From Rhizophlyctis rosea (taxonomy: Eukaryota > Chytridiomycota > Chytridiomycetes > Rhizophlyctidales > Rhizophlyctidaceae): a stretch of DNA of 64,000 nucleotides. Shown here one piece after another: positions 30,944 through 48,183 of the stretch. How positions within the stretch are numbered: position 1 is the stretch's first letter; the number at the start of each line of letters is the position of its first letter. The notes beneath the pieces were generated by a model, which worked only from the letters and a program-made list of their open reading frames with translations, made no database searches and was not told the DNA's origin. The DNA lies in contig JADGJC010000175.1 in NCBI GenBank assembly GCA_027596075.1, positions 21,948 through 85,947 of the forward strand, given 5' to 3'. A program made the translations under genes and the position numbers.

Positions 30944-33900
30944 ATGTCCAGCGTCAGGGATCCAAAGATTTGTGCCGAATGTCACGAAAGGATTGAAGGG
31001 CAATTTGTACGAGCACTCGGTGGTCATTACCATTTGGACTGCTTCCGATGTAAGGTGCGTAATGCGACTATGCAGCCACGGTCCATCCTAACCACCAGGC
31101 GAGTCTTACACGTCAAAATCGCATCGTTCAGGATTGCAACCAAGTTGTCGCAGAAAAGTTCTTCCCTCTGAAAAATGGCGACAACGTGCCACAAATCTAT
31201 TGTGAGAAGGATTACTTCAGGCGCCTGGATCTGCTGTGCGCGAAATGCGGAGGAGCATTGCGAGGTCCACATATCAATGCGCTGAATAAGAAGTATCACT
31301 TGGAGCACTTCACGTGCTCCGTGTGTCCGACCGTGTTTCGCCAGCATGATTCGTACTACGAAAGGGACGGGCAGGTCTACTGTCAATATCACTACTCGAT
31401 TCTCTATGCGGCGAAATGTGGTGGATGCCAAACAGCCGTGCTGAAGAACTTTGTGGAGTTCAATAAGGAGAACCTTGTGGAGCAGTGGCATCCGGAATGT
31501 TATATGATATATAAGGCGAGTCATCCCGTTCACGAATCAACCTCCTTTGGATGGGGTTTGGTCTGACTTCCATCTGCAGCTGTGGAATGTAAAGTTGGCT
31601 GGAAAGCATTTCGTACCACCGCCTGATCAGGTTACGGATACAGAGGGTATGGGAAAGTGAGCCCCCGCTATCAACTCATTCCAAAAAGTAACATTTTGGA
31701 ACAGCCGAAGTCAAACGCCAACAGATCACCGTGGAGAAGGTCGGCAAGATCCTTCACATCCTTTCCGCCTTCGAAGAGTCATCCGCAGAATGCATTTCGG
31801 ACATGTTGATACAGTTCTCGGCCCAACATTACGAAGATGGTGTTATGCAGGCGGGGAAGTTCATTTGCCATATCGAGGCGCTGTTTTCCGGCATCGATGA
31901 GATTGAGACGGCATTGGCGGTGTTTGGCGACAGAACTGGATTGCATCATACCAAGGAACCTAAGCAGCTGGCCAAGCGGATAGTTCACTTCTTCTCGTTG
32001 CTGTCTCATACACGCGAGTCGTCAGCTAGGAAGGAAGCCACGAAGGAGATGATTTCGCTTGTTACGAGTCTTGCGCATACGCTGAAGATTCTGATTCGTG
32101 CCGCGTTGACGGGGGCTTTGAAGCTGGTATGTTGCGTATACCTAGCATTGATGCCGGAGCTTCTTGTTGAATTTTTATGCAGGAACGAAACCACAGCAAT
32201 GACACGGCAGTCGATGAGTTCTTGGAGCGATTGGGATCATTGGGAGATCGGGATGCAGAGACGAGATTGAACGACTATGGGCCGGATGTCAAAACAGACC
32301 TTTGCGCCGTATGCAAAAAATCGGTGGAGGACGAGTGCCTCAAGTATGGGAACCACCGGTGGCATGGCTCTTGCTTCCGGTGCAGCGTTTGCAACACGGA
32401 GCTAAGAACGCTGTTTGAGGAGGCTGGAGTCGATGAGGCGGACATCAAGGTGTTTTGTCCGGAGCACACGACACCGCAAGCGCAGAAAGGGGTGGAGAAA
32501 GTCACGCAGTTGGAGCAGTATACCTTTTTGCTGCGATGTGCGCTGAAGCGCCTGTGTATACTGTTGGATGTTCGATGTGAGTAATGTTGAAGACTTGGAC
32601 TTGGCATGCAGAGTATTGACTGACAGCTGTCTTGTAGTAATTGATGGAAAGCCAGCAGTTTCAAATTCCAGTTCAGCAGACAAACTGAACCAATCTGCAG
32701 AGTCCGTGGCGGACCTTGCGGAGGATGGGGTAGATCAGGCTGAGGCACCACCATCCAAACCAGCGAGCGAAAGTGACCCGCAGGAGGGCCAGTTGTCAGA
32801 TTCCGGAGAAATGCCCGCATCCCGCTCTGTCGAGGACGTCGTGTCATCGGCCATGGCGACATTGCCCAGAAAAGCGCGCCCAGAGAGTGACAGCAGTGTG
32901 GGGACGTATCACCGGTACGATGAGGACCTGACGACAACGAACGGCAAAGTGAAGACGCTGGGAGAATCTGGGGTGCCGGCGGTTGATGCGGGGAACGGAT
33001 CTGTCGGTACGGCCTATGAGAATGGCACTGGGCGGTTTTTGTCGGAGTTGTCGGGGCTTGAGCATCTAGCTGCGAGGCAGCTTGCGGCGTTGGCGATGCA
33101 TCCTTTGGTGGAGAGGTATTATAGTTTGGATGAGCTGATGAACTTTGTGGAGATGAGGAAGAGGAGTATGTGGTCTAAGGTGGTGGGGGCTATCAAGAAG
33201 CCGCCAAAGGCTAAAGGTTCGTCCGCAATCATGTGAAAGGACTCAGCAGAGTCAAGTGCTGATTGACTATGTTCACTACAGCTGAAGGAACATTTGGAGT
33301 GCCACTGGAAATTCTGGTGGAGCGGTATGGTGTGGAGAGCGAATTGGGACCGGGCTCAAGTTCGACCAGGATACCAATCATCATGGACGCTTGCATCCGG
33401 GCATTGCGGAAAATGGGTAAGAAACCGATATTTTGATATGCGTCGTGGAGAATATTAGAATTTAATACTTCATTAGACCTCTCCGTGGAGGGAATATTCC
33501 GCAAGAACGGGAATATCAAAAAGCTCAAGACGCAGTCGGACGACCTCGACCGGGATCCACGCGGTATTGACCTTAGTGGCGACAACCCAATCCAAGTGGC
33601 GGCGCTGCTGAAGAAGTTCTTGCGTGATATGCCGGAGCCCTTGCTGACCTTCAAGTTGCACCGTCTGTTCATTACGTCGCAAAGTATGTTACTCGCTCTT
33701 ACTATCGAAAACTCGAAGTGTAAGTCGTCAAGTCTCATCCTTCCATGTCAACAGAGCTACCAGAAGAGCCCCAACGCAAGAAGGTGCTGCACTACGTCTG
33801 CTGTCTCCTACCAAAACCCAACCTGGACGTCCTCTCCGTCCTCGCCTGGTTCCTACGGGTGGTGTCGGAGCACAGCGGATCGGGTGCCCACACGGATGAT

Positions 33901-34416
33901 GGAAATAAGATGGATTTGGATAACCTGGCGACGGTGATCACGCCTAACATCTTGTATTCGAAAAGCAAGAACCCGGCGGATGACGAGTCGGTGCTGGCGA
34001 TTGAGGCGGTGCGGATGTTGTTGAGGTATCAGAACGAGCTTTGGCAGGTGGGTTTGTAGTTGTCACTTTATTGGACTTGTTGGCGATTCTGTGGGAGGAG
34101 ATGTTGATAGGTGGATTGACTCAAAACAGGTGCCCGAGGACATCAACAAAGCACTGAATGCCGACATCGACATCAGCAATGTAAATAACATGCCGGTTCC
34201 TGAGCTGTTGAAGAGATATGAGCAGGCTACCCGGAAACCTTCTGTAAGTGACGAGCAGATTCAAAGCTTTTGGGAATTCCCACTGCAGACTCTCGGTCAT
34301 TTTATGTTAACCTCTCCCCATGATAGCAAACGAATCAAAGCAACACAGTCCAAGAAGACTCGCATGTAGATAACGGGACGACGGCGAACATTGAGGATGA
34401 TACCCCACATACATAG
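30944..34416 (+). CDS. LIM-domain RhoGAP (Lrg1/Rga type)
   Basis: GTPase-activating protein for Rho-family GTPases, probably controlling cell wall, actin or polarity. The start is the ATG at 30944 (MSSVRDPKICAECHERIEG). LIM 1 continues after an intron (HYHLDCFRCK / DCNQVVAEKFFPL). LIM 2 is LLCAKCGGALRGPHINAL and CQYHYSILYAAKCGGCQ, with partial extra zinc-ligand sequence after it. A helical region follows (VEKVGKILHILSAFEES), then a further LIM (DLCAVCKKSVEDECLKYG, CFRCSVCNTELRTLF). A Ser/Glu-rich linker leads to RhoGAP: FGVPLEILVERYGVESELG, SVEGIFRKNGNIKKL with the arginine finger, VAALLKKFLRDMPEPLL and DNLATVITPNILYSK. The last exon ends NIEDDTPHT with TAG at 34414-34416. The layout matches yeast Lrg1 and Rga1/2. 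Which GTPase it acts on is not visible. Confidence 0.88.
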
Positions 34417-34957
34417 GGACCTTTAGGGAAATAGTTTCATTTATGTGTGCTTTGTTTTTTCTTTAGTTTGAGAAGGAATGTTTGTGTATAGTCTTGCCAG
34501 TTTCTACCTTTCCCTTCCGCGTTCTTTCTCTAGCTTTCCTTCTCGTTATTATATAGTGAATTAGAAGTACTTTTGCAGATTTGCTCTGAGTGACTTTTTT
34601 CTTTTCCCCTTCCCCGCCGTTTTGTACTTTAGCTATTCTTTTACGATTGCAATTTGAGAAGTAGATTGTGCGATTTTCTTTTGTGGGTTGAGAGTGTGGG
34701 AAGTGGTAGGCCTGGGTTGATGTTTAGGGTTTGGACTGGCGACTTGAAGCGCGTGGAGGCCCCACGGGCCCGTTTAGCCATTTGGCGTCTGATCTGAAAT
34801 CACTCATTGGCTCACTTGGGTGCGGTGACCGCAGACATCTTTCTGAAATGAGCGTTGAAGCAGAGGCTGCAGAGCCCTCACTCTCAGAGTTTCACTTCCT
34901 CCTCCCACATTCCACCCACCACATTCCAATCCTCCCCTTTCCACGACAACGTCTAGC
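34417..34957. other. Intergenic, nothing recognised
   Basis: 541 bp between two plus-strand genes. It is T-rich at 34430-34690, fitting a 3' end and a promoter; no coding signal was seen. Confidence 0.5.
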
Positions 34958-36019
34958 ATGTCTCTACCTCCCTTACCTCGCCCCATCCTCCCCCTCTTCT
35001 CCCTACCCGACGAAATAGCAATTTCCATATCCCTCTCCCTCTTTCCCTGCATAAAAACCACCCTCCGCCTCGCCCTAACCTCCACCACAACCTTCTCCTT
35101 AATCGCCACCAACGCCCACCTCTGGCGGTCACTCTACATCCATAACGAGTTCGTACAGCACGAAACAGCGAGTTGGCGCATAACCGACTTCCCCCGCCTA
35201 GTGGAAACCCTTACAAGTGCAACCTACACCGACCATAGGAAGAAAGTCGGGAGAGGGAGGTTGGTCTGTAACGTCTGGTTCCGGTGCTGTATGTTGATGG
35301 CCATGAACATGCGGGCTCAGTGTGTGGAGATTGCGCACCTGCCCATAGCACATCACGATTTTGAAAACTACGCCTTCCTGAAAAAGATGGGGCCGGAGGG
35401 TCCAGAAGACGGAGAAGGAACCGGGGAGGAGATCGGTGTGGAAAAGCCTTGGATGATGGGGGACGGACAATGGGACGCGGATGCAGAGCCCGTCGGCCCG
35501 GAAGGCATACAATACAGCAGCAAACACGGGGTCCTCTTTGACACCTCAGACGACTATCTCACCACATATCTTTACAACGAGTCCCAGCTCACCGAGTCTG
35601 ACCTCGAAAAGGAACGTGCCCAAATCCTGGAGGAAAACGCCCAAAATTTGGAAATGGCCAAGGAGGAGGGATGGGACCCCAGCCCACAAGAATTACGTCC
35701 ATCCAACATTGGTCAAATCATCAAATTCGGGGACTGGGTCAATGCAGGCGACTGGCGGGCTTGTGGCAAATACTACGTCACATTAGCATCGGCAATAACG
35801 CACCTACCACCCCATCTCGAAAACCACAAGGCAAAGTATGTACTGGTCTACCGACGCACAGGCCTAGACGAATACGCTGCAGTTCCGCGGGAGTTTGCTC
35901 CACCCACTTTCCCGTTTTTGTATCAGGTGTATCCTTGGATAGATAGTTGGTTGAGGACTCATATTTTGAAGAATGGGCAGCGGCTTCAGGTTCAAGGATG
36001 GGGAGTAAGTTTTGAATGA
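34958..36019 (+). CDS. F-box-like protein, intronless
   Basis: A single 353-codon frame from ATG 34958. The N-terminus LFSLPDEIAISISLSLFPC followed by a Leu-rich helix and HLWRSLYIHNEF is a plausible F-box (substrate adaptor of SCF ubiquitin ligases). The rest is soluble, with an acidic segment (EGPEDGEGTGEEIGVEKP), a helical stretch (TESDLEKERAQILEENAQNL) and a Trp-rich C-terminal part (FGDWVNAGDWRACGKYY, QVYPWIDSWLRTHILKNG) that probably forms a folded domain not recognised here. A GT at the very end (GGAGTAAGT near 36000) could be a donor, in which case the gene would extend downstream. Confidence 0.65.
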   Translation: MSLPPLPRPILPLFSLPDEIAISISLSLFPCIKTTLRLALTSTTTFSLIATNAHLWRSLYIHNEFVQHETASWRITDFPRLVETLTSATYTDHRKKVGRGRLVCNVWFRCCMLMAMNMRAQCVEIAHLPIAHHDFENYAFLKKMGPEGPEDGEGTGEEIGVEKPWMMGDGQWDADAEPVGPEGIQYSSKHGVLFDTSDDYLTTYLYNESQLTESDLEKERAQILEENAQNLEMAKEEGWDPSPQELRPSNIGQIIKFGDWVNAGDWRACGKYYVTLASAITHLPPHLENHKAKYVLVYRRTGLDEYAAVPREFAPPTFPFLYQVYPWIDSWLRTHILKNGQRLQVQGWGVSFE

Positions 36020-37878
36020 TGTTGGGGAGTTTGAATGGGGGCGCGTCTCATTGAAGGGGGACTGAGGGAGCAGGAAGATTAAGATAGATCATGATAGGGA
36101 GCGAGCAATATTGTAGCGGAATTATATAGCAAAAACTCAATCTCTGTATGCACGCCTTTTGACTGTGGAGAATGTATATGGTTGTATAAAATGCCCCATT
36201 TTTGGCCCAACCTTTTTTCTGTGTGCGGTGCTTTGCAAACCCATGCGTGATCTGAACATAGACATTTCCATGTAATCAATACGATAACACAGATTTTCAA
36301 CATAACTTTCACGACAGTCCGGAAATGGCGCGCTTCATGACATCTCGTATCGCAGCGTTATGATGCAGCCAGAGACTGCACGAGGCCCGAAAGTCGGGGG
36401 AGCACATCCTGTGAATATTGCTGCGTCAACCAGGCCCACGACCAAGGGCGATTTCCATCCCGGGATCATTGACGGTTACCCCTTGACTCATTGCAACAAC
36501 ATGTGGAACTTAGTGCTGTGCTGCAAGGAATGGGGCAAGGGCAAGAGAATACTGGTATGGTCCAGTGGCTGACCAGCACAGTGCCGGGCAATCCCTTGCT
36601 GGAAAAAGCCGAGACAGACGCTGCCGTCATCATGGATGGATTGAAACGCTACATCGAGATCATGAAATAGGTTCTGCCAGAAAACATTCATCTCGGGCGC
36701 ACAAATTGAGGCTGTCATGGAACCCATACAGCCAGCTGTGGAGGAGGGGCGGCCACAGATTCCGCTGCTCACTGCCTCTAGCAACTGTCCCGGCATGGAG
36801 GAATGGAGGATGGAGAATCGTTCGGGGAATGAGCGACAAGACGTGGTACGGACAGAGCTCTTCCACAGCAGAATTCAGACATTGTTTGTGGATGTCTCGC
36901 ATGGTCAATCTGGCCTATCTGGCAATCAAAGCAAAAGATGTCTGATGTGTCCGTCGTTTCAGAAGTAGTCATGTAGGACTTTTAATTTCGAAAGAACTTG
37001 AGATTGGGAACGGGGTGGGACTTTGCCGGCGGCCAGCCGGAGGCCCCGAGCCCTGGGTCAAGTGACCATGGGGCGCGTTTCTTTGAGCGCCTCCAACGCG
37101 GGTTTTCCCCACATCGTCCTCCGAATGTGGAAGGTCTCCAGGTGATACATGTACTACCGGCATGTGCAGGGAAACTTTTTGGGACTGCTAAGCCGTTCCC
37201 AATTAGAAAACGTGACGTGATTTTGCACCGGGATGCATTTATGCGGCAATAGTGATTTTGAAATGAAGCCGCTTTGCATAGCGGTGCGTAGCGAGACATC
37301 TTACGGACAAATGTTGGTAGATGGAGTCTGGTGGGGGTTGGTGGAGGGAGTGCAGAGCTCAATAATGCGCATCATTTTATGTGCAACATTCCATACGAGC
37401 TCGTGGAGAAGTGGACATTTGGACGGACATCGGTGAACTTTTGGTAGCAGCTGCTTTGTATTACAAGTGTGTGACCCGGCCTCCGGAGTGCTACCCCTGA
37501 CACCTCCACAAAAGCTGTATCCTCCACTGTGTCTGGAGTTCATTCGAGGTCTTCCTTACCCCCGCTGTCAGCTTTTTTGTCTGCTCACGTTGCAAGGCGC
37601 ACCAAGGGTCGATGACGCTGGTCTGAAAGCAGTCCCAAGTTCATACAGCAAGCAAGGCATTTGCTTATTTGCGTTTACCGAAATTCGATATCGGTCCATA
37701 CCAACTTGAAACGGCGGCTATCAAAAGACCATACTTCCTACAAGTTGCGTTTCGAAACATATCAAGAAAGAGTTTGCTGTCCGTCTCTCCCTCCGGCGAA
37801 TTCGCTGGACCCCTGGTGTGCTGGTCACCCAGTTTCAAATCTTCCCAATTTTTTGTTAGTAAACATACCCCGTCTGCA
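36020..37878. other. 1.86-kb region with coding-like relics, no intact gene
   Basis: Plus-strand frames at 36360-36570 (VGGAHPVNIAASTRPTTKG, DFHPGIIDGYPLTHCNNMW) and 36575-36670 (NPLLEKAETDAAVIMDGLKR) look protein-like and join naturally. They end in a TAG (36668-36670) followed by more similar-looking sequence (VLPENIHLGRTN) and then EPIQPAVEEGRPQIPLLTA in another frame. No family is recognised. This resembles a decayed gene. The rest (37000-37878) shows nothing except the promoter side of the next gene, where its frame is open from 37669 without an ATG. Confidence 0.35.
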
Positions 37879-40800
37879 ATGAGGTTCTGCAGACATTACG
37901 CGGCCATCCGGGCCACCTCCCTACACCTCCTCGCTCTCGTCATATTCCTGACATCCCTCCCACAAACACTCGCACACGCCCTTCACCGGCGCCAAGCGGT
38001 ATCCACTTTACCATTAGCATTACCCGACACCGCCGGCTTCGATTTTCATAAGACGTTACATCCCGGACCAGATTATACTGTTACGCTGCATTGGTCAATA
38101 CAACCAGCGCCGCCAACTTCCACGAAGAATGCGACTGCTCAATACACGTATCTGCTTCATGCGGCGATTGCATTGGAGAATATACCGGCACCGACGGATG
38201 ACCGGCGAGCTTGGGTGGCATTGGGGTTGGGGGAGGCGTCGATGATGGATTCGGAGTTTATTATCTGTAGACAGGGTGAAGGGAGGTTTGTGGGGAATGC
38301 GACGGGGGGTAGAGCGACGATTGAGGAGCGGTTTGCACCGAAGAAGTATGCTCCTCCGGTATGTCTTGGTAGTGGCGGATGTTTGTAAGGCAAATTGTGA
38401 ATGATGTTGACCAATGGTCACTTTTCTTATTTAGACGCTGAACGAAAATGAACTTCTAATCACACCCATACGCGGCATCCGCCTCACCAACTCTCTTTTC
38501 TGCGAATTTACACGCGTAAACCAAACCAATGCCACCAGCCACATGTCCTTCGACCCCTCCGCCCCATCCAACATTATATGGGCATTTGGTGGTCTCACCG
38601 CCTCCCCGACCCCAAACACAACCTTCTTCTACCACGGCAAAGACCAACGCGGTGCAAACACTACAACCTTCCTCACAGGTGCAACCTCCTCAACAGAGAC
38701 CAAATCCTTCAACAAGAAGATGATTCACGGAATCGGGATGATGGCCGTCTGGCTATTCCTCTTTCCCATAGGCGTCTTCTACGCCCGATATTTCCGCTAC
38801 AAACCCGGATGGACATACGTACACGCTTGCACCCAAACAATCGGTCTAATCACCATCTTCATGGTCCTCGGTGTCATCGCCTCGGACGACATCCGCCCAA
38901 CCACATCAATCCACGCAATGGCGGGCCTCCTCCTCGTCTCCTTAATCCTAATCCAAACCCTCTTCGGCATCGCCTCCCTCATCGGCCTCTGGAACGAAAT
39001 GGTCGCCAACGTCCGAGCATGGATCAAAATGTTCCATAACAACGTTGGGTTCATGCTCATGATCGTTGCTGCCATCACGGGCGGACTGGGCGTCGAGACC
39101 TTGTACCCATGGGAGCAGAAAATGCCGGGATGGGTGTACATTTGGGGTCCGTATATTGCGTTGGTGACGTTCTGGCCGGTTTTGTTTGTTTGTGCGGAGA
39201 TTTATTATAGGAAGAGGGTGGTTAGGAAGGAGCCCAGGAAGGGTGTGCAGCCTTTGATGCCCTCCAAGAAGTTGGATGATGAGGGTGTAGGAGGGGTCGT
39301 GAGGAGGAGTAGTAGTAAGTTGAGGAATAGAAAGGATAGTAATTTGAGTATGGCGGAGTTGCCGTTGCATGCTGAGAGGAAGATTCATATGAAGATGTAC
39401 ACGTGGGAGACGCTTGATGAGGCTATCAATGGAGGGTGAGTAATGCTGTATCCTAAGCGCTTTTTCAAAAGCTCTTCTGTTGCTGACGCCGCGGTCTTTT
39501 TCCTTTTTCACTTGTGATAATTGCAGGGAAATGCTTGTGGTGGGAAATGGTCACTATGTGTACGATATCAGCAAGTGGATTACGTCACATCCCGGTGGAC
39601 AATTGATCTTGCATGCTGTGAATGGAACGGATATTACGAACGACTATTTCCATGAAGCTGGATGTAAGTATCCTTCCTGCAATGATGGTCATGGTGCTGA
39701 GGAAACTGTTTGCTGACCAGTTGGCATATGACAATAGTCGACGCAGATGACTTTGCACCCCGTGCACCGGTCCCTGCTCAAGTCTCTAACCGCAATGGTG
39801 GCAAACTCCCTCGACAAGCAACCGTTGCCTCCCGCGCGTCCACAACCATGTCCTCCCGCGCATCCATCTACGGCGCTGTGGCCGCCTTGATGGAAGAAAA
39901 CCACAACTCCCTTCTGGACGAGAAGGAATGGAAGCTACTGCTGAAATCACGGCGGACTCACGTGCATACCCGGTTAGCTATTCAACGTTTAAGTCACCTC
40001 CTTGTTGGCGAATTAGTAGGAGACTCCAATGCCCTACGGAACCAGGAAGAGGACGAAAGTCCAACGACAGCAAACACTTTGGGAAGTTCATCTTCCGGGA
40101 CCTTAGTACCTCCCGGTCATCGCTTCGACTCCCACGAATACCGTCGTTACGCCCTGATTGACAAGCAGCAAGTCACCTTCCCTTCCGCATCTTCCGCAAC
40201 AAACCATCCCGTCTACAAATTCAAATTCTGCCTCCTCTACCCCTTCGATCGCCGTATCCGCGAACCCACAAAATTCCATCCGGGCCAATGTGTCGAATTA
40301 CAAGCTCGGATTAATGGGAACACGGTTTCGAGATACTACACGGTCGTGTCGGACGGATGGACTACTGCCACATTTGAGATTCTCGTGAAGGTGTATCCGG
40401 AGGGAGTAATGGGACAATGGTTGGGGAAGCTAAAACCTGGAGATAAGCAGGTCAAGATCCGCGGGCCATTTGGAACACCTTTGATCAACATTCCTAGATC
40501 CGTTTCGATGGTGGATGGAGGGAGAGACCGGAATTCGTTCCACCCGGGGAGGAGCAGCAGGGGTGTGGGGACGGTGTATCATTTTGCTGGTGGGAGTGGG
40601 CTCACGCCGTTTTTGCAACTTGTTAGAAGTTTGCTGTTACCGGTCATGGAGCCTCTGCTGGTGACGTCAGATTACAACCCGTCGCAGAGTGATGAATTGC
40701 AGTTGGCGTATGGGGATAGACTAGTAGCAACACATCATTACTTCGATGGGTGGGCTATCGGGCACAACCTCCGGACAGGGCAGAGGGGCGCCTTCCCGCT

Positions 40801-41200
40801 AAGTTGCACACTTCCTCCTTGCGGACCATACACGAACTTGGTCTTGATTAACTCGGTACATACAATGGAAGATATCTTCGGGACGGACGTACTGGAAGGT
40901 GCCATGTTAGCTTATCCCGCGAATATTGAAGTCCACCACTTCGTGGCCAACGGTTACAAAACGGGCGGGGTGGTCCGGGACGGTGTGTCGGGGTGCGTGT
41001 ACGAGGGCCGGATCAAGACGGGAGATGTGATGCAGATTGTGGCCAAGAGATGGATGGGAGGTGGTGGATCGGACAGTGGGGAGCAGAAGATCATTGTGTG
41101 TGGTCCTGGACGGTTCGAAGGAGACATGATGGATGCACTAGGGGAGTGTGGAGTGGAATTGGAGGGGGTGGAGGTGTTACCCCCTGATCGTTATGTGTAA
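37879..41200 (+). CDS. DOMON - cytochrome b561 - cytochrome b5 - FNR reductase with embedded SH3 domain
   Basis: Predicted membrane electron-transfer protein. Four exons (37879-38358, 38435-39435, 39527-39663, 39738-41200) join in phase to 1026 residues. Order: signal peptide (MRFCRHYAAIRATSLHLLAL, ending near AHA); DOMON domain to ~215; cytochrome b561 core ~250-415 with the four haem His in KKMIHGIGM, YVHACTQ, SIHAMAG and MFHNNVGFM; a basic linker; cytochrome b5 ~490-550 with ITSHPGGQLI; then a cytochrome-b5-reductase-type FNR module with RYYTVVSD (FAD), FAGGSGLTPF (~823) and IIVCGPGRFEGD (NAD(P)H). Between the last two, at about residues 844-900 (near 40650-40815), lies an SH3 domain: TSDYNPSQSDELQLAYGD, DGWAIG, GAFPL. 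NAD(P)H oxidised in the cytosol could pass electrons via FAD, b5 and b561 across the membrane to DOMON haem. Substrate (ferric iron, ascorbate radical or other) is unknown. Confidence 0.85.
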
Positions 41201-41518
41201 GGATGGGCGACCTGACTTGACTGATGATGTGGTTCAACCTCTCTCTCGCAATTTTGGTGCTGGTAGTAGTTAGCGTAGGGTCCCCCTATAATCTTGTATA
41301 TTTTCTTACGAGTTAATACTTATAGCAGTCTGATGGCGGTGCGCGCCATATCCATTTCACATGTTTTTGTGATTGAGGCAGTTGATCGTCGCCAAATTAC
41401 GCGTATGGTGGGACATTCTGGTTCAACACAACCCCTGCTTTGAATGAACATTAGGGCTGAGCCAGGACCGAAATGCACTGAAGGAACAGAAACCAAGGAG
41501 TTCAGAAGTGGAAAAAGC
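41201..41518. other. Intergenic between the oxidoreductase gene and 5S rRNA
   Basis: 318 bp with no coding signal. It separates the plus-strand oxidoreductase stop from the 3' end of the minus-strand 5S rRNA gene. Confidence 0.5.
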
Positions 41519-41524
41519 AAAAAA
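41519..41524 (-). terminator. RNA polymerase III T6 terminator of the 5S rRNA gene
   Basis: Six T in a row on the minus strand immediately after the 3' acceptor-stem strand of the 5S rRNA. Confidence 0.8.
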
Positions 41525-41639
41525 CTACAGCACGCAGTATTCCCGTGTGGTCCCCCACCACAGTACTGACTGCGCCATCACCAGCTTAACTTCGGAGATC
41601 AGACGGGATCCGGTGGTTTCTGGTGTGTATGGCCGTAGA
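41525..41639 (-). rRNA. 5S ribosomal RNA (single dispersed copy)
   Basis: Read on the minus strand, the sequence begins ATCTACGGCCATAC and contains the universal 5S blocks GATCCCGTCTGATCTCCGAA, GTTAAGC and GGGGGACCACACGGGAATAC, and ends GTGCTGTAG. The 5' CTACGGC pairs with the 3' GCTGTAG to close helix I. Length is about 115-117 nt. The internal box A/C control region used by TFIIIA lies in the middle, and a T6 terminator follows. The gene is a lone copy outside an rDNA array, as in many fungi with dispersed 5S genes. It is on the same strand as, and 228 bp downstream of the stop codon of, the RNA polymerase III largest-subunit gene. Confidence 0.95.
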
Positions 41640-41866
41640 TGTTGAATAAAGTCTGTCATCAATACTCACACAGATAATGTGGCACCCAGCCGGCGAGGCC
41701 CCACTCGGTGGAACATGGTCATGGCTTCAGTGGGATTACTAATCTTGCTTCGCGTGATGCAACTATGATAAATATCATTATATCTACGACTGCTAACAAA
41801 AGAATATACAGAAACAAAACTTGCTCGTCACCACATCCTATCCTACGCTTCCTACTCATGCTTTTC

Positions 41867-47714
<5,848 letters not shown>

Positions 47715-48183
47715 GATCCCCTATATCACCAGTGAATATGGGAGGTAAGAAGTCGGTGTGTGTTATTGTTATAGTTGCATCAGATTGGTGCAGAGTATTG
47801 ACAAGGACGGCTAACGGGTGACTGAATTGATCAAGACATGAAACAGGCCAAAAATGTGGGAAGGACTGGCAGAGGTGGTGCAACATGGCGCAGCTCGTGG
47901 CTTTTGTGGCTTTGAGACAGGTTTCGGAGCGGGGCCGAATATGGCAAGTGCGCAGGAGGCGGTGTCTCGTCACTGACTCTCAAGTGCAGCTGGGGTTTGG
48001 ACCCTGAGTTCCTGGATTCTATTACCCACTACAATTCCAAGCTCAGTATCGGGTGAATATCAAAGAGAAACTCGTTGCCAATCGGACAAAAGGTGGATTT
48101 TCAGTGTGAGACTGTTCACTTCCTCAGCCGGAAGGACGAATTCCTTTATTGGTAAGAAAGGTAAACCACATGTCTCTCCAATA
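47715..48183. other. Intergenic between RPC1 start and FIP1 stop
   Basis: 469 bp, both neighbours on the minus strand, so it should contain the RPC1 promoter and the FIP1 3' end. No gene recognised. Confidence 0.5.

Noticed and set aside
41430..41520. Second 5S rRNA or tRNA near the 5S gene
   Set aside because: No further conserved blocks or internal promoter were seen beyond the single 5S copy.
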